DNA from: Acidobacteriaceae bacterium
GTDB taxonomy: Bacteria; Acidobacteriota; Terriglobia; Bryobacterales; Bryobacteraceae
Direction: 5' to 3'
DNA length: 40,861 nt
Assembly: GCA_903970405.1 (NCBI GenBank)
Contig: CAJCIT010000154.1
Coordinates: 1 to 40,861, forward strand
Below, piece by piece: positions 24,995 through 33,645 of the stretch (within the stretch, counting starts at the first letter, position 1; every line of letters begins with the position of its first letter). Both the position numbers and the translations under genes were made by a program. Under the pieces are notes generated by a model. The model did no database searches and was not told the DNA's origin. It saw only the letters and a program-made list of their open reading frames with translations.

Positions 24995-27900
24995 TCAGAA
25001 AGTGAGTTTCAGCGCAAACTGCATCAGGCGGGGCGGCGCCGCGCTTAGAATCTGGTTGAAGGTCGGAGAGTTGAGGTCGGCCACCGGCAATCCGAAATTG
25101 GCGTGGTTGGCGACGTTGAACGATTCCGCACGGAACTGCAGATGAAGTTGCTCACGCAGCAGAAAACTCCGCGTCAGCGAGGCGTCAATGTCCGTGAAGG
25201 CCGGCCCGCGGGCAATGTCGCGGCCCGCGTTGCCAAATTGACCCGCTTGCGTCTCTGGATTCAGCCGTAGGAAAGCCGACGCGTTGAGCCAGTCTCCCAC
25301 TGTTTGGGGTCCGTCGTTGGGATTGCCGATCAGATCCGGACGGCTGGCTGGAATGCCCGAGATGGGCGGGCTGTTCGCCTGCAGCGAAACGTTCGTGGAG
25401 TCGTAAACCGTAAACGGCGTCGGCGAGTTGTGGGTAGCGATGATGTTCACTTGCCAGTTTGAAAACATGCGGCGGGCGGCGAAGGGCGCGCTGGCGGGAA
25501 CGTGCGGCTCCCAGGTGCCGCTGGCGACGAAGCGTTGACGCGAATCGAAGAGCGAAGGGCCGTGCTCAGCCGCCAGATCGAAGGGATTCTGGGCCAGGTC
25601 GTTTGCACCGGCCAGGGGCTGAGACGAGGCGCCAGCCAGATTCATCGATGAGATGTAGTCCAGCGACTTCGAATACCAGTAACTCACATTGAAGCCAAGG
25701 CCCACTGCATAGCGCCGCGAAAGACTGGCTTGGCCGGATTCGTAGGTGGAGTTCGTAATGTCCTCTAACTCAGCGACTGTCGAAAGTGTGCAGGGTCCCG
25801 GGGTTGAAGGACAGCCGGCGTAAACGCGGCGTTGATCCGCGTTCTGGGCGCTGGCGCCAGGGCCGTATACGGCGGGGTTCGCTTCCACATTCCGCGGCAG
25901 GTGCGTACCCTTAGAGCCGACGTATTGGACCTCGACCAGATAACGGTCGAACAGCGAACGCTGAATGCCGAAGTTCCAATTGTCTACATAGGGCGCGCGA
26001 GCCGTTGGATCGAGAGCAAAGACGGTTGAGGGCCGGACGAATGTATCGGGCTGCGGGTAGGTATGGCCGGCATAAGGGTCGGTGAAGTTCAGGCCGGCGC
26101 CGCTGTACTGGTTGAACTGGGCCCAGGGAAGCGAACTGACGGGAACCTGGGACGCCACGCCGGGGCCGTTTTGAAATTGGTCGTAGAAGACGCCGAAGCC
26201 CGAACGAACCACCCACTTGGACGTGCCGGTTGGATCCCAAACGAAGCCAACGCGGGGCATGAAGGCGTTGTCGCCCTGCGCGATGCCTGGTCCGATGCCG
26301 GGGTCACCCGGGAAGAGAACGCCTTCCGGGGCGTTGGGGAAGACTTTCGACTGAACTCCGGGCACGAAGCCGTTGAGCTCATTGTGTATCTCAGTAAGAG
26401 GATTGTCCCGCTCATAGCGGAGGCCCAGATTGAGCGTAAAGTGCGGGCTGACGCGCCATTCATCCTGTATGTAAGTGCCGAGGCCCCAATCGCGAACTCC
26501 GCGGTTAAAGTTGCCCAGGCCCTGATAGAAGGTGACGGGCGCGCCAAGCAGGAGGTTGGCGATGGCATTGCCGGTGGGAAAGGTGCCCGCAAAAACAAAG
26601 AAAGCGTTCGGTGCGATGGCCTGGAACATATTGAGCTGGGTGCGCATAAAGTCGGCGCCGACGCGCACCGAGTGGCGTCCCTTGGTCCATGACAGGCCAT
26701 CCTGCGCTTCGTAGGTGTTCTGCACGGAATCGCGCGGGCCGGTAATGGCGCCGCCGATGGGCGAGTAACCGGTGATGTTGAAGAACGGCGGCCCTTGGCC
26801 CAGCGCCGAGGCCGATGGATACTCGAAGCCCAGGGCGCTGGGCGGCGTTTGGTTCAGACGGCGGTCGAAATCGAAGGGATAGCGGAGAAACGTAATCCGG
26901 GCGGAGTTATTCAACATGGGCGAGAACGAGTGAATACTCGATACTTCCGCCGAATCGGTGGTCAAGTTATCGCGTGTCGGAAAGCCAGGCACGGGGGTGC
27001 CGCGAATCGAGACCGGATTAATGTCATATCCGCCGGAGTAAGAGTAACGGGCGAAGAGCTGGTCATTCTGCGAGGCATTGAAGTCAACTCTTCCGCCTCC
27101 CTGGTCATAGTCATTGGTCCCCACCACCACGGAGCGATACAAGGAGGGCGAAACATTTCCTTGCGGATAGAGCTGCAAAACGTTAAGCGCCACCGCGTTT
27201 TGAAAGCTGGGCGGGATCTGATTTCCAGGGAACGGCGTGCCCCCGGCGGCGTAATTCAGAAGCGGCGTGCCGAGGCCCGAGAAATTGCCTTCACGCTCCT
27301 GAGGCGTCGGCACGGTAGCGGATGTGGTGGCTCCCTGGCGATTGCGAAAGCCCTCGTAATAGCCGAAGAAGAAGAGGCGGTCTTTCACGATCGGTCCGCC
27401 GACTGTGCCGCCAAACTGATTCTGCTTCAGGGGCTCCACATCTGTTGAAAAGAAGTTTCGGGTATCGAGTTTGTCGTTGCGAATGAACTCATACAGCGTG
27501 CCATGGTAGTCATTCCCGCCGGACCGGGTGACGACAGTGGTGGTGGCGCCGGCTGTACCGCCGTATTCAGCGGGAGCCGTTTGAGTCAGAATGCGAAACT
27601 CCGCAATAACGTCGACCGGAATTTTGAGGGCATAGCCGCCATCCATGCGGTTGACATTCTGCGCGCCGTCGATGACATACATATTCTCTTCCGGGCGGGC
27701 TCCATTCACCGCGTAGGTCTCGCCCTCCCGCAAGGGACCGCCGGCGGCAATCAAGCCCTGGGTCAATTGGGCGGCGCCGGATTGTAACAGGCCCAATTGA
27801 GTGAAATTGCGCCCATTCAGCGGAAGCTCAAGGATTTCGCGGCCCGTGACCACTGCGCCCAAGGTGTTGGTTGACGAATCGACAATGGGCGCGTCGGTGG

Positions 27901-28258
27901 TCACCGTCACCACGGATCTGACGGTGGCCAGTTCAAGAGGCAATTCGACGCGAAGGGTTTGGCTGACGTCCAGAACGATAGGCTGCTGGGATAACGTCGC
28001 GAACTTGTCGGCGGTCACGGTGAGGTTATACTGTCCCACCGGGAGCAGCGATAGGCGGAAGAGCCCATTCTTCTCGGCATCGACTTCCTTCACGAAGCCG
28101 GTATCGAGATTCTTGGCCGCCACGTGCGCCGCCGGGATGGGGGCGCCGCTCTTATCGGTAATCAACCCTTCGATGGACCCTGTTGGATCTTGGCCGAAGG
28201 CGATAGGCGCCAGCAAAAGACACACTGCGAGTGGAATAACAACATGCTTATAATTCAT
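24995..28258 (-). CDS. Oar-like TonB-dependent receptor with carboxypeptidase-regulatory domain
   Basis: It encodes 1087 residues from ATG 28258. An upstream extension of 64 codons is rejected because the signal peptide MNYKHVVIPLAVCLLLAPIAFG begins here. Residues 25-110 form a carboxypeptidase-regulatory-like Ig domain (GSIEGLITDKSGAPIPAAHV). A plug domain follows with LELPLNGRNFTQLGLL (144-159) and EFRILTQTAPAEYGG. The rest is a large beta barrel whose last residues (MQFALKLTF) end in aromatic Phe, the outer-membrane assembly signal. Acidobacteria carry many such receptors for glycans or other large nutrients. The gene is followed within 7 bp by the MFS transporter and preceded by an AhpD-like gene 70 bp upstream. 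Confidence 0.94.
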   Translation of the reverse strand: MNYKHVVIPLAVCLLLAPIAFGQDPTGSIEGLITDKSGAPIPAAHVAAKNLDTGFVKEVDAEKNGLFRLSLLPVGQYNLTVTADKFATLSQQPIVLDVSQTLRVELPLELATVRSVVTVTTDAPIVDSSTNTLGAVVTGREILELPLNGRNFTQLGLLQSGAAQLTQGLIAAGGPLREGETYAVNGARPEENMYVIDGAQNVNRMDGGYALKIPVDVIAEFRILTQTAPAEYGGTAGATTTVVTRSGGNDYHGTLYEFIRNDKLDTRNFFSTDVEPLKQNQFGGTVGGPIVKDRLFFFGYYEGFRNRQGATTSATVPTPQEREGNFSGLGTPLLNYAAGGTPFPGNQIPPSFQNAVALNVLQLYPQGNVSPSLYRSVVVGTNDYDQGGGRVDFNASQNDQLFARYSYSGGYDINPVSIRGTPVPGFPTRDNLTTDSAEVSSIHSFSPMLNNSARITFLRYPFDFDRRLNQTPPSALGFEYPSASALGQGPPFFNITGYSPIGGAITGPRDSVQNTYEAQDGLSWTKGRHSVRVGADFMRTQLNMFQAIAPNAFFVFAGTFPTGNAIANLLLGAPVTFYQGLGNFNRGVRDWGLGTYIQDEWRVSPHFTLNLGLRYERDNPLTEIHNELNGFVPGVQSKVFPNAPEGVLFPGDPGIGPGIAQGDNAFMPRVGFVWDPTGTSKWVVRSGFGVFYDQFQNGPGVASQVPVSSLPWAQFNQYSGAGLNFTDPYAGHTYPQPDTFVRPSTVFALDPTARAPYVDNWNFGIQRSLFDRYLVEVQYVGSKGTHLPRNVEANPAVYGPGASAQNADQRRVYAGCPSTPGPCTLSTVAELEDITNSTYESGQASLSRRYAVGLGFNVSYWYSKSLDYISSMNLAGASSQPLAGANDLAQNPFDLAAEHGPSLFDSRQRFVASGTWEPHVPASAPFAARRMFSNWQVNIIATHNSPTPFTVYDSTNVSLQANSPPISGIPASRPDLIGNPNDGPQTVGDWLNASAFLRLNPETQAGQFGNAGRDIARGPAFTDIDASLTRSFLLREQLHLQFRAESFNVANHANFGLPVADLNSPTFNQILSAAPPRLMQFALKLTF

Positions 28259-28328
28259 TCTCGTAAGGTTCCCTGAAAGTTTGTATTTTTCCGGTAAAAG
28301 GAGAACGTGCGCCTGTATCGGCACAGGC

Positions 28329-28892
28329 TCATGAAGCCGTGGCCAGAACGCCGGTGACGCTGGCCGTGTAGCCGTTGGTCGCAACCATTGCGCCGCGCTG
28401 GCGATAAAACTCCGGATCGTCGGGCGCCCAGGTCGCCAACCCGTCCACATAGCGGTTGCACATGCAGAACATGGCCGAAATCAGCACCGTGTCGTGAATC
28501 TCCAAATCGGTGGCGCCCTGGCCGCGGGCAGCGGCAACGTCGTCCGCAGTGACGTGACGGCCCCCTTGCTGGACCTTGCCCGCGATAACCAGGAGCGCCT
28601 TGAGCTTCGGAGAAATATCAGCATGTTCGAAGTCGCGCTTGACACTGAGCACCAGGGGCTCATCGCCGCCCAAGTGATGAGCTGCGATGGCGCCATGGAT
28701 GGTCTGGCAGTAAACGCACTCGTTTTGCGAAGACACGTAGGTGGCGATGAGTTCGCGTTCCCCGCGAGTCAGCGTGCTGGGGCCTCGCAGCAGGACCTCG
28801 GCAAGATCGTTCAACGGTCTTGCGGTTTCGGGCCGAAACATCATTGGGCCCCGAATTCCGGGAATGCCTTCCGGTAAAGAAATATGCGCCAT
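28329..28892 (-). CDS. carboxymuconolactone decarboxylase / AhpD-like protein
   Basis: It encodes 187 residues from ATG 28892, supported by AAGGAG ten bases upstream. A longer in-frame start exists at 28952 but lacks this. The active-site pattern Glu-x8-Cys-x2-Cys-x3-His is seen in RELIATYVSSQNECVYCQTIHG (Glu48 region, Cys59, Cys62, His66), as in AhpD-type alkylhydroperoxidases. It probably reduces peroxides or acts on a small aromatic. It is the first gene of the run leading to the TonB receptor, so a role in stress defence or substrate handling at that locus is inferred. Confidence 0.9.
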   Translation of the reverse strand: MAHISLPEGIPGIRGPMMFRPETARPLNDLAEVLLRGPSTLTRGERELIATYVSSQNECVYCQTIHGAIAAHHLGGDEPLVLSVKRDFEHADISPKLKALLVIAGKVQQGGRHVTADDVAAARGQGATDLEIHDTVLISAMFCMCNRYVDGLATWAPDDPEFYRQRGAMVATNGYTASVTGVLATAS

Positions 28893-29381
28893 GGTTCTTA
28901 CGCTCCTTGAAGATTCTTGATGTTCCGTGCTTTTGGGCGCAGCACGGCCCATCGACTTGGAATACTGTTTTCAGGCGACCCGCATGACAAGCGGACTAGC
29001 CGGCAACCTAAGCCGCTATCGCGCGTCAATAACACGAAACGACAACGGCAATGAGGGCGAGTATAACGGCGTTACGAACACCGCTCAATAGTGAGAAGAA
29101 ACTAGAAGCCAAATAAGAGCGAGTTACTGCGTTGCGCTCGGCGTGTTACTGGATGGGGGCGTTCGTCGAGCGAGTCTATGAGAGTTGGGATGGAAATATG
29201 AAGATGCGAATGCACGCAGGCGCGCGCCCCGAAGGACCTAGTTCTCAAGGACCCTCGATGGCGCTCAATCAGCGCCGACTTTTTTACGACTCCCCAGGCT
29301 GAAGCCTTGTGCCACCGGGCTTGCCCCAAAAAAAGGGCCGTTCAGGAGGGACCTGTCCGCAATGTTACGCTGGTATTTTGC
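28893..29381. other. 489-bp intergenic region between divergent gene and tRNA
   Basis: No gene is supported. The region must hold the promoters for the minus-strand AhpD-like gene and the plus-strand tRNA. It contains a second copy of a palindromic repeat (AGGCT-GA-AGCCT at 29296-29307, then TGTGCCACC), related to the one at 12710-12748. The minus-strand frame 29102-29329 has no recognisable protein. Confidence 0.5.
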
Positions 29382-29471
29382 GGAGAGGTGGCAGAGTGGT
29401 CGATTGCGGCGGTCTCGAAAACCGTTGAACCTTCACGGGTTCCGAGAGTTCGAATCTCTCCCTCTCCGCCA
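29382..29471 (+). tRNA. tRNA-Ser (anticodon CGA)
   Basis: The sequence is 90 nt long. The acceptor GGAGAGG pairs exactly with CCTCTCC (29461-29467), followed by discriminator G and an encoded CCA. The anticodon loop is CTCGAAA, giving CGA for codon UCG. The T arm is GAGAG-TTCGAAT-CTCTC. A long variable arm (GAACC-loop-GGTTC) identifies a class II serine tRNA. It stands alone, and the next gene starts 25 bp downstream. Confidence 0.97.
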
Positions 29472-29495
29472 GCCTGTCTCTTCGGTGGCCCCCTG

Positions 29496-30149
29496 ATGCG
29501 CGGCATGAGAACTCTGCTGGTGCTTGCTCTCACGGCGGCGAGTCTCCCCGCACACGACGTCATCACCACCAAGCTCACTTACACGCGGGAGATTTCGCGC
29601 ATCTTGGCGGCCCGGTGCCTCTCCTGTCATGGCGCAAACTCTTCCATCGCGCTGACCACGTATGAAGAGACGAGGCCGTGGGCCGTCGCCATCAAGGAAC
29701 AAGTGCTGTCGCGGTCCATGCCGCCGTGGGGCGCGGTGAAGGGCTTTGGCCACTTTGCGCCAGATAATGCACTTTCTCAAGAGGAACTCATCATCATTTC
29801 GGCGTGGGTGATTGGCGGCGCGCCGAAGGGAGATCCAGCATTGCTCCCGGCCGCAAAGACCATTGCGGCCAGGCAGCCGCCGGCGCTTACGACAGCGCTG
29901 ACTGTCAACACACAGCTCCGGCTGGCGAATCCGCTGGTTCTGGCCGGGGTTGCGCCGTTGCCGGATGCCACCATTTCCGATGCCAAGATCACCGCAACGC
30001 TGCCCACCGGTGAGATTCAGCCGATTGTCTGGCTGCACAATTACCAGCCGGCGTGGCGTTCGACATTTCGGTTGGCATCGGCGTTGCGGCTCCCGGCCGG
30101 CACAGTTATTGAAGCGTCCGCACCGCTGCGGTTCGCGCTAAAGCGGTGA
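29496..30149 (+). CDS. exported mono-haem cytochrome c-like protein
   Basis: It encodes 217 residues from ATG 29496. A further ATG lies at 29505, and neither has a strong ribosome-binding site. A short signal peptide (MRTLLVLALTAASLPAH) is followed by one haem motif CLSCH (Cys41, Cys44, His45). The stretch ALTTYEETRPWAVAIKEQVLSRSMPPW closely parallels the N-terminal part of the larger cytochrome at 33646-35022. That protein continues into a copper-monooxygenase-like domain that is absent here. The last ~100 residues have no haem motif. The gene is probably a short paralogue with a role in electron transfer outside the cytoplasm. The start just after a tRNA could allow read-through transcription. 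Confidence 0.82.
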   Translation: MRGMRTLLVLALTAASLPAHDVITTKLTYTREISRILAARCLSCHGANSSIALTTYEETRPWAVAIKEQVLSRSMPPWGAVKGFGHFAPDNALSQEELIIISAWVIGGAPKGDPALLPAAKTIAARQPPALTTALTVNTQLRLANPLVLAGVAPLPDATISDAKITATLPTGEIQPIVWLHNYQPAWRSTFRLASALRLPAGTVIEASAPLRFALKR

Positions 30150-30240
30150 TGGCCGCCGCGGAGAGCCCGGGACCGGCACGGCGGTCGCTCAGTGAGAACG
30201 TGGGGACGTCAGGGATCGACTGCGGAAGCAAATCTTGCAA

Positions 30241-30301
30241 CCGGTCGCTCCCTAACGGTCGCGGCTCAGCCGGGTTGGGCGCTTAAGTCAGGCGCCAATT
30301 T
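30241..30301 (-). repeat. stop-anchored GC-rich repeat copy
   Basis: On the minus strand it begins right after the TAG (30304-30302) of the heavy-metal-binding protein gene. It reads GGCGCCTGACTTAAGC, then GCCCAACCCGGCTGAGCCGC and GACCGTTAGGGAGCGACC. GGCGC and GCGCC flanking the head can pair as a small hairpin. The region 30150-30240 between convergent genes has no gene. Confidence 0.75.
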
Positions 30302-31198
30302 CTACAGCGAAATCACCGGCACCGTGAACACCACCGTATTGACCACGCCCTGGCGTTGAAATTGTGTCCACACACGATAGAGACCCGGCCGAGGGAAGAT
30401 GACATTGAATTGCACCTGCGGTCCGCCGTCCGCAAGGAACGGATGCAAATGGATCAAGTCAATCAAGTCTTCGCTCGCCGCAAGCATATGTCCCCAAGCG
30501 CCAAGGTACGGTTCAAGACCCTCGCCCGGCTGCAGGCTGAAGAAGAGCTTCGTCTCAAGGCCGGCAATCGGATGCTCCGGGTCCAAGACAAGCCGCGCGC
30601 TGAGATTGGCGCCCTTCGATTCGCCGAGTGACGGCTGTAAGTGAGCCGCCGTTTGTGGGCCCGTGACATACAACGTGTCCACGGCCAGTTGCGGCACGGC
30701 ACCGCTGGGATAGAAGTCGGCCAGCAGGCGGTACATGCCCCCTTGCGGCAGACGGACGGCCAGTTCGAACGAACCGTCCTCTTTGAGCACCGGATGGTCA
30801 TGCACGAAATACTCGAGGTTCGCGCTGACCAGAAACAGGTGCATCAGCTTCTCGTGAACCAACTCGAATTTGGTGACGGAGGCGCCAGTGTCCGGATCGA
30901 CGACGCGGAAGCTCAGGGTGACGGGCGCCCCGGGCCGAATCAGCGCGGGGTTATGCGTCACCACCAAGCCATATTCGCGGCGCTCCGGAACATGCAACAC
31001 CAGCTTCATGCCGCAGCGTGGACAAGCGCCCGGCTGCTTCATCCGCACATCGGGATCCATGGGGCACGTCCAGTCGTCAGATGGTTCGACGCCGGACGGG
31101 TTGGCGCTGCCCGATTGCGGTGACTGCCGGCCGAACAGGCGGATGAAACTGGAGAGAAGCCCGGTACCCAAGACCAACAGAGACCGGCGCTTCAACAT
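30302..31198 (-). CDS. exported heavy-metal-binding-domain protein with duplicated His motif
   Basis: It encodes 298 residues from ATG 31198 (GTG 31204 is an alternative), with an N-terminal hydrophobic signal. Residues 43-66 form a short heavy-metal-binding domain: WTCPMDPDVR...PGACPRCGMKL with Cys45, Cys59 and Cys62. The following ~230 residues appear to be two Ig-like repeats. Each carries the same motif: His120-x12-His133-x-His135-Pro, and His237-x12-His250-x-His252-Pro. The identical spacing points to internal duplication and a metal site in each repeat, probably copper or another soft metal. The family's role is not established. It ends a co-directional run after the enolase-superfamily and RraA-like genes (53 bp gap). 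Confidence 0.83.
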   Translation of the reverse strand: MLKRRSLLVLGTGLLSSFIRLFGRQSPQSGSANPSGVEPSDDWTCPMDPDVRMKQPGACPRCGMKLVLHVPERREYGLVVTHNPALIRPGAPVTLSFRVVDPDTGASVTKFELVHEKLMHLFLVSANLEYFVHDHPVLKEDGSFELAVRLPQGGMYRLLADFYPSGAVPQLAVDTLYVTGPQTAAHLQPSLGESKGANLSARLVLDPEHPIAGLETKLFFSLQPGEGLEPYLGAWGHMLAASEDLIDLIHLHPFLADGGPQVQFNVIFPRPGLYRVWTQFQRQGVVNTVVFTVPVISL

Positions 31199-31251
31199 CG
31201 ACACACTTCTATTGTGCCCGAGGGATCGCTTGAAGCATAACGGCCAGCAAT

Positions 31252-32166
31252 CTAGTTCTGTGTCGCTTTCATCCTCAGCTTCGATCCTTTTGAGGCCGCA
31301 TACCGGTTGAACTCCTCAATCATTGCCGGCGACCACTGCGCGTCAATCTGGCCAGGATTGTACTTCTGCTCGCGCAGCATCTTGTGTCCCCAATCGTCGC
31401 GCAACTGCGTCAGCTCACTTTCATCGGCAACCTCCGCGGCAAGCTGCGCGGGAATGAAGGTGATGCCATCCTGATCCGACAGAACCACGTCTCCCGGCAG
31501 GACGGTGGCTTCGCCGATGCGAATGGGAATGTTCCAGCCCATCAGCGTGGCGTCGGCGATAGCGCTGGGATGAAAATCGCGCGTGAAGATTTTGAAGCCT
31601 TCGATTTCAGAGAGCCCGCTGGGGTCGCGGACAGCGCCGTTCACCACCAGCCCGGTGCCGGTTTTAGTCATCATCGAGGTGCCAAGATTGTCGCCGATAA
31701 TCGTGCCGTCCTTGATCTTGCCGTAAAGGTCGACAACCATGACGTCGCGCTTGACCAGCGTACTGATCACCCACGAGTTCTGGCCTCTGCCCACGCGGCC
31801 CTCCTTCGCACCGTGATCGTTAATGACGGCATTCACATCCGGCCGCATGGGCATGAATTGAACCGTAACGGCTCGGCCGACCAGACGTTCGCCCTCCTTC
31901 ACGTTCAGCGTCTTCCACCCACCTTCGAATTGGAGATTGAATTTATGCTTGCGCAGCGTTCCCCACGCCTCTTCAGCCGACGTATGAGCAAGCCGGTCCA
32001 GAATCTCATCGGGAACCTTGGGACGGCCGTCTTCAAAGCGCTCGCCTTCCCAGGCCCGCGTGATATCCAGGCGCTGCTCTTTGCTGAACATCCCCAACTG
32101 CCCGAGCGCCGTCGCCGCGCCCAGCGCCACCGCGCCTATCGCCGCTGCAATTTGTTTGGTTTTCAT
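31252..32166 (-). CDS. RraA-family protein with signal peptide
   Basis: It encodes 304 residues. The N-terminus MKTKQIAAAIGAVALGAATALG is a signal peptide, unusual because RraA-type proteins are normally cytoplasmic. The core contains IIGDNLGTSMM (156-166) and VVNGAVRDPSG with Arg180-Asp181, the family metal and substrate site. The expected acidic residue two positions after RD is Gly184 here. Family members are HMG/oxaloacetate-type aldolases or regulators of RNase E. Here an exported aldolase-like role is inferred. It starts 21 bp after the enolase-superfamily gene, so both probably act on the same sugar-acid substrate. Confidence 0.88.
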   Translation of the reverse strand: MKTKQIAAAIGAVALGAATALGQLGMFSKEQRLDITRAWEGERFEDGRPKVPDEILDRLAHTSAEEAWGTLRKHKFNLQFEGGWKTLNVKEGERLVGRAVTVQFMPMRPDVNAVINDHGAKEGRVGRGQNSWVISTLVKRDVMVVDLYGKIKDGTIIGDNLGTSMMTKTGTGLVVNGAVRDPSGLSEIEGFKIFTRDFHPSAIADATLMGWNIPIRIGEATVLPGDVVLSDQDGITFIPAQLAAEVADESELTQLRDDWGHKMLREQKYNPGQIDAQWSPAMIEEFNRYAASKGSKLRMKATQN

Positions 32167-32187
32167 TGAGATTTGAACGAACTGGTT

Positions 32188-33588
32188 CTAGACAAATTTG
32201 GCAGCCTGCATTCTATCTTCAAAGCGCCGTTGCCGCGCGTCCCTGAACTGTTGGCGGCTCCACAACCGGTCATGAGAGCGCTCCTTGTCCCATTCGGGCG
32301 TCGGTTCGAAGTAGCCCGGCTCCAACAGGTGTTGCTTCATCACCTCGTCGTTCAAAGTCACGCCCAGCCCCGGACCGTTCGGGACGGCGATAAAGCCTTT
32401 GTCGATGATGGGCTTCTCAATTCCGTCCACCAGACTGTCCCACCAGGGCACGTCTACCGAATGATTTTCGAGCACCAGGAAGTTCTCTGTCGCAGCCGCG
32501 CAATGCACGCTGGCCATACAGGCGACCGGCGAACCGGCGAAGTGCATCGCCATGGGAAGGCCATACGCCTGAATGGCGTCGCCAATCTTCTTGGTTTCGA
32601 GGATACCGCCCGACGTGGCGAGATCGGGATGCATGATATCCACCGCGTGCTGCTCAGCCAGGTTGACGAAGCCTTCTTTCAGATAGATGTCTTCTCCGGT
32701 GCAGAGCGGCAGGTCAACGGACTGCTTGATCTCCTTCAGCAAGGCCGGAAACTGCCACGGCACCATGTCCTCCAGCCAGGCCACGTTATAGCGTTCCAGG
32801 GCGCGGCCGAGACGAATGCACGATTTCACGCCGATATGGCCGAAGTGATCGCACGACAGCGGCACATCGTAACCGACGTATCCGCGCACGGTGGAAACAA
32901 ATGTAGCCATCAGCTCAACGCCCTTCGGCGTCACCTCAATGCCGGTGAACATATGCGGCGTGTCGGCGCTGCCCTTGACCGACGTGCCGGCCGGAACGCT
33001 TAATGCTCCCTCCTGACCGGCAATCAGATCGATGCCGAGATCCATCTTGAGCCATGTGAACCCCTGCTCTTTTCGCTTCTTGAGGCGTTCGCCGTAAATC
33101 TTCGGGTCATTCGATTCCGTGGTATCGGCGTAGCAGCGAATCTTGTCGCGAAACTTTCCGCCCAGCATTTGGTAGACGGGCGCGTTATAGGCCTTTCCGG
33201 CCAAATCCCAGAGCGCCATCTCAATGCCGCACACCCCGCCGGCCTGACGCGACTCACCGCCGAATTGCTTGATCTTGCGGAAGAGGCGGTCGACGTTGCA
33301 GGGGTTCTCACCCAGAAGCCTGCTCTTCAGCATTAGCGCGTAGGTCTTGCTGGCGCCGTCACGCACTTCTCCCAATCCATAGATGCCTTGATTCGTATCG
33401 ATCCGGATGATGGGATCGGTCATCGGCGCGCCCTTGATGGTGGCAACGCGAAGATCGGTAATCTTCAGCTCCGACGGCCGGCTATTTGTGTTGACATTGC
33501 CGCCGATAGCTTGTAATGCCGGTTCGTCCCAGAAGCTGAGGCCCAGCGCACCGGCGAGCGCGGTGACAAATCCACGTCGAGGAATCAT
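32188..33588 (-). CDS. exported mandelate-racemase/enolase-superfamily dehydratase
   Basis: It encodes 466 residues. A Tat-like signal MIPRRGFVTALAGALGL (Arg4-Arg5) leads into an enolase-superfamily capping domain and barrel. The catalytic KxD is Lys181-Asp183 (WLKMDLG). The metal ligands are Asp247 (SCDHFGH), Glu273 (WLEDMVP) and Glu299 (CTGEDIY). The acid-base pair is Asp322 in HPDLATSGG and His349 in AMHFAGSP. This layout fits acid-sugar dehydratases such as galactonate or mannonate types. It would remove water from a sugar acid, and the RraA-like aldolase downstream could then cleave the keto-acid. Both genes lie in one short operon. The gene diverges from a cytochrome, with 57 bp between starts. 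Confidence 0.92.
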   Translation of the reverse strand: MIPRRGFVTALAGALGLSFWDEPALQAIGGNVNTNSRPSELKITDLRVATIKGAPMTDPIIRIDTNQGIYGLGEVRDGASKTYALMLKSRLLGENPCNVDRLFRKIKQFGGESRQAGGVCGIEMALWDLAGKAYNAPVYQMLGGKFRDKIRCYADTTESNDPKIYGERLKKRKEQGFTWLKMDLGIDLIAGQEGALSVPAGTSVKGSADTPHMFTGIEVTPKGVELMATFVSTVRGYVGYDVPLSCDHFGHIGVKSCIRLGRALERYNVAWLEDMVPWQFPALLKEIKQSVDLPLCTGEDIYLKEGFVNLAEQHAVDIMHPDLATSGGILETKKIGDAIQAYGLPMAMHFAGSPVACMASVHCAAATENFLVLENHSVDVPWWDSLVDGIEKPIIDKGFIAVPNGPGLGVTLNDEVMKQHLLEPGYFEPTPEWDKERSHDRLWSRQQFRDARQRRFEDRMQAAKFV

Positions 33589-33645
33589 GCGGGTATTCTA
33601 TCGCCCAGCGAAGATTTCGGAGGTTTTTTGTGATCGAATAGGTTC

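Noticed and set aside
28259..28450. 64-codon upstream extension of the TonB receptor
   Set aside because: It overlaps the end of the AhpD-like gene and precedes the natural signal peptide.
29307..29495. Upstream extension of the short cytochrome across the tRNA
   Set aside because: The frame reads through the tRNA gene. The signal peptide starts at 29496.
31384..33003. Two plus-strand frames opposite RraA-like and enolase-superfamily genes
   Set aside because: Both mirror well-supported genes on the minus strand and show no protein family features.
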